DNA from: Oscillospiraceae bacterium
GTDB lineage: Bacteria; Bacillota; Clostridia; Oscillospirales; Oscillospiraceae
NCBI GenBank assembly: GCA_902795195.1
Contig: CADBKF010000003.1
Span: 1-45,466, forward strand
Direction: 5' to 3'
Length of the DNA stretch: 45,466 bases
The notes beneath the pieces were generated by a model that was not told the origin of the DNA, did no database searches, and saw only the letters and a list, made by a program, of their open reading frames with translations. Positions 1-10,231 of this stretch are shown here, piece after piece. Each line of letters opens with the position of its first letter. The first letter of the stretch is position 1. Both the position numbers and the translations under genes were made by a program.

Positions 1-1716
1 TCGCCGGCCTTCGTCAAGCAGATCTCCGCCGGCACCATTCTCTGCATTCCGACGGTGTTCGTCTCCTACACCGGCGAGTCGCTGGACAACAAGACCCCGC
101 TGCTGCACTCCATGGAGGCCCTCAACCGCCAGGCGCTGCGCATCGTGCGGCTCTTCGGCGACCACGACACGAAGAAGATCACGCCGCATGTTGGCGCAGA
201 GCAGGAATATTTCATCGTCGACAAGAAGAACTACCTCAAGCGCCGGGACCTCATCTACACCGGCCGGACGCTCTTCGGCGCGCCCGCGCCCAAGGGCCAG
301 GAGCTGGAGGATCAGTACTTCGGCGCGATCCGCGAGCGCGTCGGCGCGTTCATGCACGACCTCAACATTGAGCTCTGGCGCATGGGCATCACGGCCACGA
401 CCCAGCACAATGAGGTCGCCCCCGGTCAGCACGAGTTGGCGCCAATCTACTCCACCTGCAACGTGGCGGTCGATCAGAACCAGCTGACCATGGAGACCAT
501 GAAGCGGGTCGCCACGCAGCACGATCTGGTCTGCCTGCTGCATGAGAAGCCCTTTGCCGGCGTCAACGGCTCGGGCAAGCACAACAACTGGTCGATCTCG
601 ACCGACCGCGGCGACAATCTGCTCGAGCCCGGCGAGACGCCCAACGACAACCTGCAGTTCCTCCTGGTGCTGGCCTGCATCATGAAGGCGGTGGACGAGC
701 ACGCGGCGCTGCTGCGCCAGACCGCCGCCAACGTTGGCAACGACGAGCGCCTGGGCGCGGACGAGGCCCCGCCGGCCATCGTGTCCATCTTCCTGGGCAA
801 CCAGCTCGATGACGTGGTAGAGCAGATCATCCGTCACGGCTCGGCCGAGGGCTGCCTGGAGCGCGGCAAGCTCTCCACCGGCGTCTCCACGCTGCCGGTG
901 CTCAACAAGGACGCCACCGACCGCAACCGTACCTCGCCCTTTGCCTTCACCGGCAACAAGTTCGAGTTCCGCATGGTGGGCTCGTCTGACTCAATTGCGA
1001 ACGCGAACACCGTACTCAACACGATCGTGGCCGACGCCTTTGCGCAGGCTGCGGACGAGCTGGAGGCCGCGGAGAACTTTGAGGCCGCGGCAAACGAGCT
1101 GGTGGCCCGCTACATGCGCGAGCATCAGCGGATCGTCTTCAACGGCGACGGCTACAGCGCCGCCTGGGTCGAGGAGGCCGCACGGCGCGGCCTGCCGAAT
1201 CTGCGCACGATGATCGACGCGGTCCCGGCGCTTACCAGCGAGGAGAGCATCGCGCTCTTTGAGCGCCACGGCGTGTTTACGCGCAGTGAGCTGGCCTCCC
1301 GTGCCGAAATCCTGTACGAGACCTACACCAAGACCCGGTCCATCGAGGCCAGGACCATGTGCCACATGGCCAGCAAGCACTTTATTCCGGCCACGATCTG
1401 CTTTATCACGCGGATGGCCAAGTCGGTCAACCAGGTCATGACGGCCTGCTCCGATGCGGATACCAGCGTGCAGCAGTCGCTGCTGCGGCAGTGCAGCGCC
1501 CTGCTGCGGACCGCGCAGAGCGAGCACGACGCGCTGCAGGCGGCCGTAGACCAGCTCGGCAGCCTCGACGAGGCCAAGCAGATGGCCCACTTCTGCCGCG
1601 ATACCGTGTGTCTGCACATGCAGGGCCTGAGGAAGGCCGTGGACGCCCTGGAGCTCATCGTGGACAAGGACCTCTGGCCCGTGCCCACCTATGGCGATCT
1701 GATGTTTGAGGTATAA
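1..1716 (+). CDS. glnN: Glutamine synthetase type III, C-terminal 571 residues (5' end outside window)
   Basis: Makes glutamine from glutamate, ammonia and ATP in the cytoplasm. The frame is open from base 1 and reads SPAFVKQISAGTILCIPTVF, so the start lies upstream; the GTG near base 55 is internal. Family motifs are present: NEVAPGQHELAPIY (about bases 409-450) and the ATP/glutamate-site segment GVNGSGKHNNWS (about 559-594). Type III enzymes are about 700 residues, so roughly 130 are missing. The long C-terminal helical part (from about base 1080) is typical of GlnN and absent from GlnA. A strong hairpin follows the stop, so it ends its transcription unit. Identification is firm; regulation is not visible here. 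Confidence 0.95.
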   Translation, partial: SPAFVKQISAGTILCIPTVFVSYTGESLDNKTPLLHSMEALNRQALRIVRLFGDHDTKKITPHVGAEQEYFIVDKKNYLKRRDLIYTGRTLFGAPAPKGQELEDQYFGAIRERVGAFMHDLNIELWRMGITATTQHNEVAPGQHELAPIYSTCNVAVDQNQLTMETMKRVATQHDLVCLLHEKPFAGVNGSGKHNNWSISTDRGDNLLEPGETPNDNLQFLLVLACIMKAVDEHAALLRQTAANVGNDERLGADEAPPAIVSIFLGNQLDDVVEQIIRHGSAEGCLERGKLSTGVSTLPVLNKDATDRNRTSPFAFTGNKFEFRMVGSSDSIANANTVLNTIVADAFAQAADELEAAENFEAAANELVARYMREHQRIVFNGDGYSAAWVEEAARRGLPNLRTMIDAVPALTSEESIALFERHGVFTRSELASRAEILYETYTKTRSIEARTMCHMASKHFIPATICFITRMAKSVNQVMTACSDADTSVQQSLLRQCSALLRTAQSEHDALQAAVDQLGSLDEAKQMAHFCRDTVCLHMQGLRKAVDALELIVDKDLWPVPTYGDLMFEV

Positions 1717-1724
1717 CGAGTACA

Positions 1725-1763
1725 AAACAGCACCGCTTACCGGTTTGGTAAGCGGTGCTGTTT
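1725..1763. terminator. Bidirectional terminator between glnN and ftsH
   Basis: A perfect 17-bp stem (1725-1741 with 1747-1763) closes the loop GGTTT. It lies 8 bases after the glnN stop and 8 bases before the ftsH stop on the other strand. The stem carries A-rich and T-rich ends, so it can serve both convergent genes. Confidence 0.9.
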
Positions 1764-1771
1764 CTTTGAGA

Positions 1772-3757
<1,986 letters not shown>

Positions 3758-3782
3758 TGGGTTATCTCCTTTATCGTAGGAA

Positions 3783-5141
3783 TCAGGTGCCGGGGTTCGC
3801 AGCGGACGGGTTCTGCGTCCATTTGAGGAGCAGTACCGGTTGATCCGGCAGCGGCTGGAAGTCCTCGTTGACGGCTAGGCCCAGTACGCCGGCGATCTGA
3901 TCGCCGCACAGAATCACCGGCAGCGCGTCCCGCTGTGACTTGGGGATTCTTCGGTCGATCATCAGCTTTTTCAGTGTGCGGTGTCCGCCGGGCAGAAGGA
4001 GCCGATCTCCGGGCTGCCGGCTGCGCACGCTCCACACATTTGCCGCTATTCTATCACATCGAAGCGCAAAAGTGAAATCGTTTTTTTGAGGAAAGTTTGA
4101 ATTTTCTGTAACAATTGCGACGATCTTCGCGGAAATTTCCGGAAGCAGCGTCTCTCCGGGCACGTTGAGCTGCCGCGCAGGGCAGATTTGGGGCGCTTCG
4201 ACGCGGCGGATCACCAAGCGGTCATAGGCGCGCGCGGCGCGCCAGCCCTCGGGCAGCGTGACGCCGGCAGAGGGGGCAGGGGAGCGCACCAGCCGGTCGA
4301 GCGCCTCCAGATGGACGGCGGACGGGTTTTCCAGGTCCAAATCGCGCAGAATGGAGAGCAGCACCCGCCGCCGCAGTACCGGATCGAGGGCGCAGAGACG
4401 GCTGCAGCTCCAGCCGTCTGCGTCACGGCAGTCGGCGCCGGCCTTGGCAGCCAGGCCGGAGAGATAGGCGTCCTCCTGCCGCAGCAGCGCGCCGGTGCGG
4501 GCGGCTGTCTGCAAAAAACCTGGATTTTCCGCCTTCAGCAGCGGCAGCACATGGTGCCGCAGCCGGTTGCGGACGCAGTCGTCGCCCGCGTTGGTCTCAT
4601 CTTCAATATGAGGGATGTCGTTTTGTTTCAAATATGCCTCGATCTCGGCCCGGGAGACCGAGAGCAGCGGGTGGATCACGCGGCCGCTTTGCGGCGCGAT
4701 GCCGCCCAGACCGCGCAGCCCCGTGCCGCGCAGCAGGTGCAGAAGCATCGTCTCGGCGTTGTCGTCGGCGTTGTGAGCGGTCGCGATTTTGTCCGCGTCC
4801 AGATTCAAAAGAAACGCGAAGCGCAGATCTCTCGCGGCCTCCTCCAGGCTTTTACCGGTCTTTTTTGCGTAAGCCGGCGCGTCGCCATGACCGACGACGC
4901 AGGCAATTCCCTGCGTTTGGCACCAGGCATGGACAAATTCCGCGTCCCGGTCCGCAGCCTCGCCGCGGATGCCGTGGTGGAAGTGGGCTGCAGAGACTGT
5001 GATGCCAAGCAGCTCTCGCAGCTGCAGCAGCGCAGAGAGCAGCGCCATGGAGTCCGCCCCGCCGGAGACGGCGGCGATTACATGCTCGCCGAGCTGAACC
5101 ATGCCGTGCTGACGGACGAAAGAAAGAATTTGTTGTTCCAT
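3783..5141 (-). CDS. tilS: tRNA(Ile)-lysidine synthase TilS
   Basis: Converts C34 of the CAU-anticodon isoleucine tRNA to lysidine so that it reads AUA; essential in most bacteria. The N-type ATP pyrophosphatase P-loop SGGADS is at residues 26-31, a TilS substrate-binding domain is mid-protein, and a TilS C-domain (RQPGDRLLLPGG, then LKKLMIDRRIP) ends it. It has 452 residues. I chose the ATG at 5141 (MEQQILSF) because the longer frame to 5219 only translates an intergenic repeat (HVILSAAKNL). No Shine-Dalgarno sequence precedes this ATG: a 7-bp tandem array abuts the start codon, suggesting the original leader was displaced. Confidence 0.93.
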   Translation of the reverse strand: MEQQILSFVRQHGMVQLGEHVIAAVSGGADSMALLSALLQLRELLGITVSAAHFHHGIRGEAADRDAEFVHAWCQTQGIACVVGHGDAPAYAKKTGKSLEEAARDLRFAFLLNLDADKIATAHNADDNAETMLLHLLRGTGLRGLGGIAPQSGRVIHPLLSVSRAEIEAYLKQNDIPHIEDETNAGDDCVRNRLRHHVLPLLKAENPGFLQTAARTGALLRQEDAYLSGLAAKAGADCRDADGWSCSRLCALDPVLRRRVLLSILRDLDLENPSAVHLEALDRLVRSPAPSAGVTLPEGWRAARAYDRLVIRRVEAPQICPARQLNVPGETLLPEISAKIVAIVTENSNFPQKNDFTFALRCDRIAANVWSVRSRQPGDRLLLPGGHRTLKKLMIDRRIPKSQRDALPVILCGDQIAGVLGLAVNEDFQPLPDQPVLLLKWTQNPSAANPGT

Positions 5142-5148
5142 AAGTGAA

Positions 5149-5183
5149 TGGACAGTTGACAGTTGATGGTGGACAGCGGATAG
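5149..5183 (-). repeat. 7-bp tandem array, left arm of a tilS/dnaB intergenic element
   Basis: Five contiguous 7-bp units read on the plus strand as TGGACAG, TTGACAG, TTGATGG, TGGACAG, CGGATAG. The array starts 7 bases from the tilS start codon. With the hairpin at 5182-5208 and the right arm at 5219-5274 it fills the whole intergenic space. Confidence 0.85.
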
Positions 5184-5208
5184 ATTCTTCGCTGCGCTCA
5201 GAATGACA
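5182..5208 (-). repeat. Dispersed 27-bp repeat (TGTCATTCTGAG family)
   Basis: Reads on the minus strand from TGTCATTCTGAGCGCAGCGA to AGAATCT. Further copies are at 17351-17379 (shortened), 23215-23289 and 42471-42540 (as facing pairs) and 42946-42972. It can form a small hairpin (ATTCT/AGAAT). Here it sits between the two 7-bp arrays. Confidence 0.85.
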
Positions 5209-5218
5209 TGGTCAGGCA

Positions 5219-5274
5219 CGAGTCACTAGCTACTAACCACTAACCACTAACCACTAAACGCTAAACACTACTTA
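5219..5274 (-). repeat. 7-bp tandem array, right arm, running into the dnaB stop codon
   Basis: Eight 7-bp units on the plus strand, including three exact CTAACCA copies and variants CTAGCTA, CTAAACG, CTAAACA, CTACTTA. The last unit contains the dnaB stop codon (5272-5274). The reverse complement (TGGTTAG) resembles the left-arm word TGGACAG, so the arms face each other. Confidence 0.88.
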
Positions 5275-6618
5275 CTGCTCGACCCGGTGGGATTCCAGGT
5301 TGGAGAAGGCGAAGAATTCGGGCAGCCACTGGAGCTTGACGGTGCCGGGTTCGCCGTGGCGGTTCTTTGAGACGATGACCTCGACGATGTTCTTTTCCTC
5401 GGAGTCGGCATTGTAGTAGTCGTCGCGGTAGAGCATCAGCACGATGTCGGCGTCCTGCTCGATGGAGCCGGATTCGCGCAGATCGGACAGCTGCGGCCGG
5501 TGGTCGTTCTTGTCGCGCTGCTCGGCGCGGCGGGAGAGCTGGCTCAGGCAGACCACGGGCACGTTCAGCTCCTTGGCCATGACCTTGAGCGAGCGGGTGA
5601 TCTCCGAGACCACCTGCACGCGGTTTTCCGAGCTGCCGCCGGGGCCGGCGGAGGTCATGAGCTGCAGATAGTCGATGACGACCAGGCCCAGATTGTCCAG
5701 TCGGCGGCACAGAGCGCTCATTTCGGCCACGGTCACGGTACCGAGGTCCGACACGCGGATGTCGGTCTGGCTCAGAGCGGAGGCGGCCACGCCGATGGCG
5801 CTCCACTCCTCCTTCGAGAGCTTGCCGGTGGTGAGCTTGTTGTTGTCCACAAAGCTTTCGCAGGACAGAAGCCGCCGCGCCAGCTCCTCCTTGGACATTT
5901 CGTAGGAGAAGAAGGCCACGGTCTTATGGGAGGTCTTGGCCACGTTTGCCATCATGTTCAGAGCCATCGTGGTCTTGCCCATGCCGGGGCGGGCGGCCAG
6001 AATGATCAGGTTGCCGTCGTTGAGGCCGTGGATCCTGCGGTCGAGATCCTTGAAGCCGCTGGCGTGGCCGGGGAAGTCCCGGTCGGATTTTGCCAGCTCG
6101 TTGAGCCGGTCGAAGGTCTTGATGAGCACGGTGCCGATGCGCTCGAGCGCGTCGTCGGCGGTGCCGCGGCGCAGGGCGTAGATCTTCTTCTCCGCCGCCT
6201 CGAGCACCTCCGAGGCCGTGCCGACGCCGGAATAGACCGTCTCGTTGATCTCGTCTGCGGCGGTGGAGATGCCGCGCAGCAGCGCCTTGTCCCGCACGAT
6301 GGCGGCGTATTGCTTGACATTGGCCGCCGTGGGGGTGATCTCCATGAGCTGCATGAGGTACTTCGGCGTCGTCTGCTCGTCGAAATGGCCCAGCTCCTTG
6401 AGCTTGTTGAGCACGGTGACCGCGTCGATGGGCTCGGCGTAGTTGAACATGGAGTAGATGGTCTCGAACAGCTCCTGGTTCTGCCGGAGGAAGAAGTCCT
6501 CCGGCTTGAGCATGCCGATCACATCGCCGACGCAGCGGCTGTCGATCAGCATGGAGCCGAGCACCGCCTGCTCCGCCTCCAGCGACTGCGGCGCCTGTCG
6601 GTTGAGTAGTTCGTCCAT
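5272..6618 (-). CDS. dnaB: Replicative DNA helicase DnaB
   Basis: Hexameric 5'-3' helicase of the replication fork. It has 448 residues. The N-terminal primase-interaction domain begins PQSLEAEQAVLGSML, and the RecA-like domain carries Walker A ARPGMGKT at about 209-216 and Walker B VVIDYLQLM. I chose the ATG at 6618 because AAGGAG lies 7 bases upstream and family members begin this way; the upstream extension translates an AT-rich repeat. It follows rplI and gdpP, the conserved Firmicutes order. The stop codon lies inside a 7-bp array. Confidence 0.96.
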   Translation of the reverse strand: MDELLNRQAPQSLEAEQAVLGSMLIDSRCVGDVIGMLKPEDFFLRQNQELFETIYSMFNYAEPIDAVTVLNKLKELGHFDEQTTPKYLMQLMEITPTAANVKQYAAIVRDKALLRGISTAADEINETVYSGVGTASEVLEAAEKKIYALRRGTADDALERIGTVLIKTFDRLNELAKSDRDFPGHASGFKDLDRRIHGLNDGNLIILAARPGMGKTTMALNMMANVAKTSHKTVAFFSYEMSKEELARRLLSCESFVDNNKLTTGKLSKEEWSAIGVAASALSQTDIRVSDLGTVTVAEMSALCRRLDNLGLVVIDYLQLMTSAGPGGSSENRVQVVSEITRSLKVMAKELNVPVVCLSQLSRRAEQRDKNDHRPQLSDLRESGSIEQDADIVLMLYRDDYYNADSEEKNIVEVIVSKNRHGEPGTVKLQWLPEFFAFSNLESHRVEQ

Positions 6619-6637
6619 TGGGATCTCCTTCAGAGAT

Positions 6638-6669
6638 AATGAAACAATGAGAAAATGAAAGAATGAAAG
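6638..6669. repeat. 8-bp tandem array, left arm, dnaB/rplI intergenic element
   Basis: Four contiguous 8-bp units: AATGAAAC, AATGAGAA, AATGAAAG, AATGAAAG. It begins directly upstream of the dnaB ribosome-binding site. The facing right arm is at 6735-6774. Confidence 0.82.
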
Positions 6670-6702
6670 AATTGCGGTATCCCTTCGGGATGAATTCAAT
6701 TC
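6669..6702. repeat. Stem-loop between the two 8-bp arrays
   Basis: GAATTG (6669-6674) pairs with CAATTC (6697-6702), and inside it ATCCC (6679-6683) pairs with GGGAT (6687-6691) around TTC. It has no T-tract, so it does not look like a terminator inside this rplI-dnaB operon. Confidence 0.7.
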
Positions 6703-6734
6703 TTTTTCATATCAAAATATGAAAAACACATCAA

Positions 6735-6774
6735 TTTTTTCATGATTTCATCGTTTCATTTTTTCATTTTTCGA
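6735..6774. repeat. 8-bp tandem array, right arm, abutting the rplI stop
   Basis: Five 8-bp units on the plus strand: TTTTTTCA, TGATTTCA, TCGTTTCA, TTTTTTCA, TTTTTCGA. They are reverse-complement in sense to the left arm (TGAAANNN). The rplI stop codon (6764-6766) lies inside the array. Confidence 0.82.
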
Positions 6775-7210
6775 CTACGTTGATCCGCAGATTGGCGTTG
6801 ATCTCGTAGCCGAGCTTGCACTTGACGGTATACAGCCCCACGGTCTTGATGGGCTCGTCGATCAGGATGCGGCGGCGGTCGAGCTCGATGCCGGCCTCCT
6901 GCTTGAGCGCATCGGCGATCTCCTGGCTGGTGACGGAGCCGAACAGTCTGCCTGCTCCGCCGCCCTTGGCCCGGACGGTGAGCTCAAGATCCTTGAGCTT
7001 GCCGGCGATCTCAGCGGCTTCGGCTCTGGCCTTCTGCTCCTTTTCGAGCTTGGCCTTGTCGTTCATGCGCATGGTATTGATGTTGTCGGCGGTGGCCTCC
7101 ACCGCGATCTTGCGGGGCAGCAGGTAGTTTCTGGCGTAGCCGTCGGAAACCTCGACCATCTGACCCTTCTTGCCCTTGCCCTTGATGTCCTGTAAGAGGA
7201 TGACTTTCAT
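6764..7210 (-). CDS. rplI: 50S ribosomal protein L9
   Basis: Large-subunit protein with two globular domains joined by a long helix. It has 148 residues, the usual length. The N-terminal signature MKVILLQDIKGKGKKGQMVE and the loop SDGYARNYLLPR are intact, followed by the connecting helix and C-domain. The start has AAGGAGG eight bases upstream. It lies between gdpP and dnaB in a conserved operon. The stop is embedded in an 8-bp array. Confidence 0.97.
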   Translation of the reverse strand: MKVILLQDIKGKGKKGQMVEVSDGYARNYLLPRKIAVEATADNINTMRMNDKAKLEKEQKARAEAAEIAGKLKDLELTVRAKGGGAGRLFGSVTSQEIADALKQEAGIELDRRRILIDEPIKTVGLYTVKCKLGYEINANLRINVVEK

Positions 7211-7229
7211 ATCGATAACCTCCTTCGAG

Positions 7230-9245
7230 TTATACTGTCAGATATTGATCCAGCGCGGAAACCAGCTCCTGCTGAACCTCCGTGATGGTTTTGCCGCGGA
7301 TCTGCGCACCGGCCGTGGCTGCGTTGCCGCCGCCGCCGAAGGGCTCGAGTACGACCTGGACGTTCATCGCGTCTATGGAGCGGGCGGAGATGAACACCGC
7401 ATCGCCCTGCTTGAAGAGCACAAACGAGGTGTCGATGCCGTCGATGCCCAGCAGCTCGTCGGCCGCCTGACCGGCCAGCTCCCTGGGGACCTCGCCGTCC
7501 ACGGCGGAAATCGCGATGGAATTGCGGTAGAGCTTCGCGTGCTCGATGAGCTGATAGCGGGCGACGGTCGAGCCGAAGTCGCTCTGGAACAGACGCTTGA
7601 CCGCGACCGTGTCGGCGCCCAGACGCCGCAGGAAGGCGGCGGCTTCAAAGGTACGGCTGGAGACGCGGACGTTGAAATTCTTGGTGTCGAGCACAATGCC
7701 GGCCAGCAGCGCCTTGAGCTCGGCCTGCTGGATGTGGGAGGAATCCACCGCGTACATGAGGATCTCGGTGACGAGCTCGGCTGCCGAGGAGGCAAAGGGC
7801 TCGTGCAGATTCAAGGCGGCGTTTCCGATGTAGTCGGCAGCGCGGCGGTGGTGGTCGATGACCGCGACGCGGGTCATGGATTCAAGCAGGGATTTGCTCT
7901 CCACCTGGTCGGGCCGGTTCGTGTCCACGACGACGAGTAAGCTCTTGGCGTCGGCCGCCAAAAGCGCATCCTCCGGGGTGATGAAGCGGTCCTTGTAATC
8001 CGGGGTTTCCCGCAGCATGTCGATGACCTTTTTCGCCGAGTTGCGGTTGAGGTCGGTGACGATGTTGACCTTGCGGTTCCGCTCCCGGCACAGGCAGCAC
8101 ACGCCGGCCGCGGCGCCGATGGCGTCGGCGTCGGCGTTGCGGTGGCCCATGACGAACACGCGGGAGCTCTGCTCGATCAGCGCGGCCAGGGACGAGGCCA
8201 TGACGCGGGCCTTGACCTTGGTGTGGCGCTCGGTCTCCTGGGAACGGCCGCCGAAGAAGGTGAAGTCATATTTGTCCTTGATGACGGCCTGGTCACCGCC
8301 GCGGGAGAGCGCCATCTCCAGCGCCAGCATCGCGTAATCGTAGTTCTCCTGGAAGCCCTGGCCGTCCTTGCCCAGGCCCATGGAGATCGTGGCCGCGACG
8401 CCGGAGGGGCTGGTGACCTCGCGGATCGTGTCGAGCAGAGAGAATTTCTTCTCCTCCACCGCAGCCAGCTCCTTGCTCTCGAGCAGGAAGAGGTAGCGGT
8501 TGCGCTCGAGCCGGCGCAGCAGGCCGCCCACGCCCACGCTCCAGTTGGTGATGCGCTCCTGCAGCTGGGCGACGATCGCGGAGACCGTGGCGTCGGGGCA
8601 GTTGTTGGTGAGCTCGTCGTAGTTGTCCACCAGAATGATGGAGACGACGGGCCGGGTGCGCTGGAATTCGTCGCGCGTGTCAAACAGCTCGGTGCTGTCC
8701 ACGAGCTCGATCACCGCGAAATCGGCGCGTTTGCCGTCCACGGTGGGGATATAACCCAGGACCTGATAGCGGCGATCCTTGAGCTTGAGATCGGTGTCGG
8801 GGCTGAGCTTGCCCTCCCGCAGCCAGGTGAGCGGTAGATCCTTGATCGCCTGGCCGAGGGTCGAACCGATCAGCTGCTCCTTGGCGCCGAGCGCCTGCTG
8901 CAGCTGCTTGTTGTGCCAGAGCACCTCGCCGTCCTCCAGACGGACGGTCAGCAGGGGAAAGGGCGCGGCGTGCATCACATCGCCGGAGAGCAGATCCACG
9001 CTCTGCTGGACATATTGCTTGATGCCGCGCACCCGCGTGCGGTTGAGCACGAGCGTAAAGATCAGCATGACTGCGGCAGCCAGAAGGAGCGCACCGCCCA
9101 TAATATAGTTGCGCTGGGCCAGCTCCGCGACGGCAAAGCCGAGAATCACGAGGCAGTAGTAGTATGTTTCGTTTCGCAGCAGCCGGTTGAGATTTCGGTC
9201 CGTAAACGTCACGCCCTTTCTGAACGCCGGACGATTGTCCGGCAA
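7230..9245 (-). CDS. gdpP: Cyclic-di-AMP phosphodiesterase GdpP (DHH/DHHA1 family)
   Basis: Membrane enzyme that hydrolyses c-di-AMP to pApA, setting potassium and cell-wall homeostasis. It has 671 residues: two membrane helices (about 28-67), a PAS-like domain (about 85-180), a degenerate GGDEF domain (about 195-345), then DHH motifs GHRNADADAIG (367-377), VVDTN (439-443) and DHH (464-466), and a DHHA1 domain. All DHH metal ligands appear present. The annotated start is TTG with a weak ribosome site; the exact N-terminus is uncertain. It is transcribed after the acyl-ACP thioesterase with almost no gap and precedes rplI. Confidence 0.94.
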   Translation of the reverse strand: MPDNRPAFRKGVTFTDRNLNRLLRNETYYYCLVILGFAVAELAQRNYIMGGALLLAAAVMLIFTLVLNRTRVRGIKQYVQQSVDLLSGDVMHAAPFPLLTVRLEDGEVLWHNKQLQQALGAKEQLIGSTLGQAIKDLPLTWLREGKLSPDTDLKLKDRRYQVLGYIPTVDGKRADFAVIELVDSTELFDTRDEFQRTRPVVSIILVDNYDELTNNCPDATVSAIVAQLQERITNWSVGVGGLLRRLERNRYLFLLESKELAAVEEKKFSLLDTIREVTSPSGVAATISMGLGKDGQGFQENYDYAMLALEMALSRGGDQAVIKDKYDFTFFGGRSQETERHTKVKARVMASSLAALIEQSSRVFVMGHRNADADAIGAAAGVCCLCRERNRKVNIVTDLNRNSAKKVIDMLRETPDYKDRFITPEDALLAADAKSLLVVVDTNRPDQVESKSLLESMTRVAVIDHHRRAADYIGNAALNLHEPFASSAAELVTEILMYAVDSSHIQQAELKALLAGIVLDTKNFNVRVSSRTFEAAAFLRRLGADTVAVKRLFQSDFGSTVARYQLIEHAKLYRNSIAISAVDGEVPRELAGQAADELLGIDGIDTSFVLFKQGDAVFISARSIDAMNVQVVLEPFGGGGNAATAGAQIRGKTITEVQQELVSALDQYLTV

Positions 9246-9251
9246 GTGATA

Positions 9252-9983
9252 TTATTCTTTTGAGGTTTGGGGTTCTCCGTATTCCACCTGCATGCGGAAG
9301 ACGCGGTGGTCGGATTCGCCCAGGAGGAACCAGCCGCTCTCGGTTTTGGCGACGCCGACGGACAGCTGCTCGCCCCATTTGGCCTCGCCGCTGTATTCCA
9401 CGGCGATCCTTGTGGGAGCTTTTTCCATCTGCTCCGGCGGCAGCAGGTCCTGCACGAGGTCAAAATAGCGGGTGTTGTTCATATGACCGTTGAGGTCGAG
9501 GTAGCTGAAGGGCACCGTGAACGGCACCTGGCGCTGCGCCGGGACGTTCTTGAAGGTGCGCGGCAGGGGCGGCTCGTCTCCGGTGACGGTCTCGGGCACC
9601 TCGATGCCCTCCTCCTCGGGGAAGATGAGCTTGCGGCTCTGCCGGTCCATGAGGCCCCAGAGCGCGCTGCCCTCGACCAGAATTTCGCCGGCTTCATCCC
9701 GCATCCGGTAGTAGCGGGGGAAGAACACGTGCATGGTCCGCCCGGGCCAGGACTCGACCGTGATGCGTTCGTCATATTCCGGCAGCCGGCGGATCGTGAC
9801 CTGCTGCAGGGCGATCACCCAGAGAAAGCCCCGATCCAGGGTTTTTTCGCGCCCGGCGCCGAGGGCCTCGGTGTGGGCGATGGAGGCCTCCTGGAACATC
9901 GTGAACATCGTGTCCCAGCGCAGCCGCCGGTAGAAATCCGTATCGGCGTTGTGCAGCCGGTACTCCTTGCGATATACGTTCAT
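9252..9983 (-). CDS. Acyl-ACP thioesterase (FatA/FatB-like)
   Basis: Predicted to release free fatty acid from acyl carrier protein. It has 243 residues. The start MNVYRKEYRLHNADTDFYRR and the double hotdog arrangement, including LNGHMNNTRYFDLVQDLLP in the second half, match bacterial acyl-ACP thioesterases. The second hotdog carries the usual N-x-H segment (NGHMNN). The ATG at 9983 overlaps the stop of the ACP gene as ATGA, so translation is probably coupled. It forms a three-gene unit with the upstream ACP and acyl ligase. Chain-length preference cannot be read from sequence. Confidence 0.88.
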   Translation of the reverse strand: MNVYRKEYRLHNADTDFYRRLRWDTMFTMFQEASIAHTEALGAGREKTLDRGFLWVIALQQVTIRRLPEYDERITVESWPGRTMHVFFPRYYRMRDEAGEILVEGSALWGLMDRQSRKLIFPEEEGIEVPETVTGDEPPLPRTFKNVPAQRQVPFTVPFSYLDLNGHMNNTRYFDLVQDLLPPEQMEKAPTRIAVEYSGEAKWGEQLSVGVAKTESGWFLLGESDHRVFRMQVEYGEPQTSKE

Positions 9984-10231
9984 CTGGGCATCCGCTTTTC
10001 GATGGCGTCCACCACGTCGCCCAGGGTGGACAGGCGCTGCCACTGGCGGTTGGGGATGCGCACGTCAAACGCGGCCTCCAGCCGGCAGATCACCAGCGTA
10101 AAGCCCATCGAGTCGATGGCGGTGTCGGTGTTGATGACCGTATCCTCCCGAAGCTCCATGCCATCCAGCTCGGGCACGGACTCGTAAATCACTTCTTTGG
10201 TTTTTTCCAGAATCTCCGCTCTTGTAATCAT
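9980..10231 (-). CDS. Acyl carrier protein-like protein
   Basis: Small carrier of 83 residues, starting MITRAEILEK. The phosphopantetheine serine is S41 in the motif TAIDSMGFTLV. This DSM motif replaces the usual DSL, and the segment after it (RLEAAFDVRIP) fits helix II of ACPs. The ATG at 10231 overlaps the stop of the upstream ligase as ATGA, and its own stop overlaps the next start as ATGA. It is a dedicated carrier for the ligase/thioesterase pair rather than the housekeeping AcpP (inference from context). Confidence 0.85.
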   Translation of the reverse strand: MITRAEILEKTKEVIYESVPELDGMELREDTVINTDTAIDSMGFTLVICRLEAAFDVRIPNRQWQRLSTLGDVVDAIEKRMPR

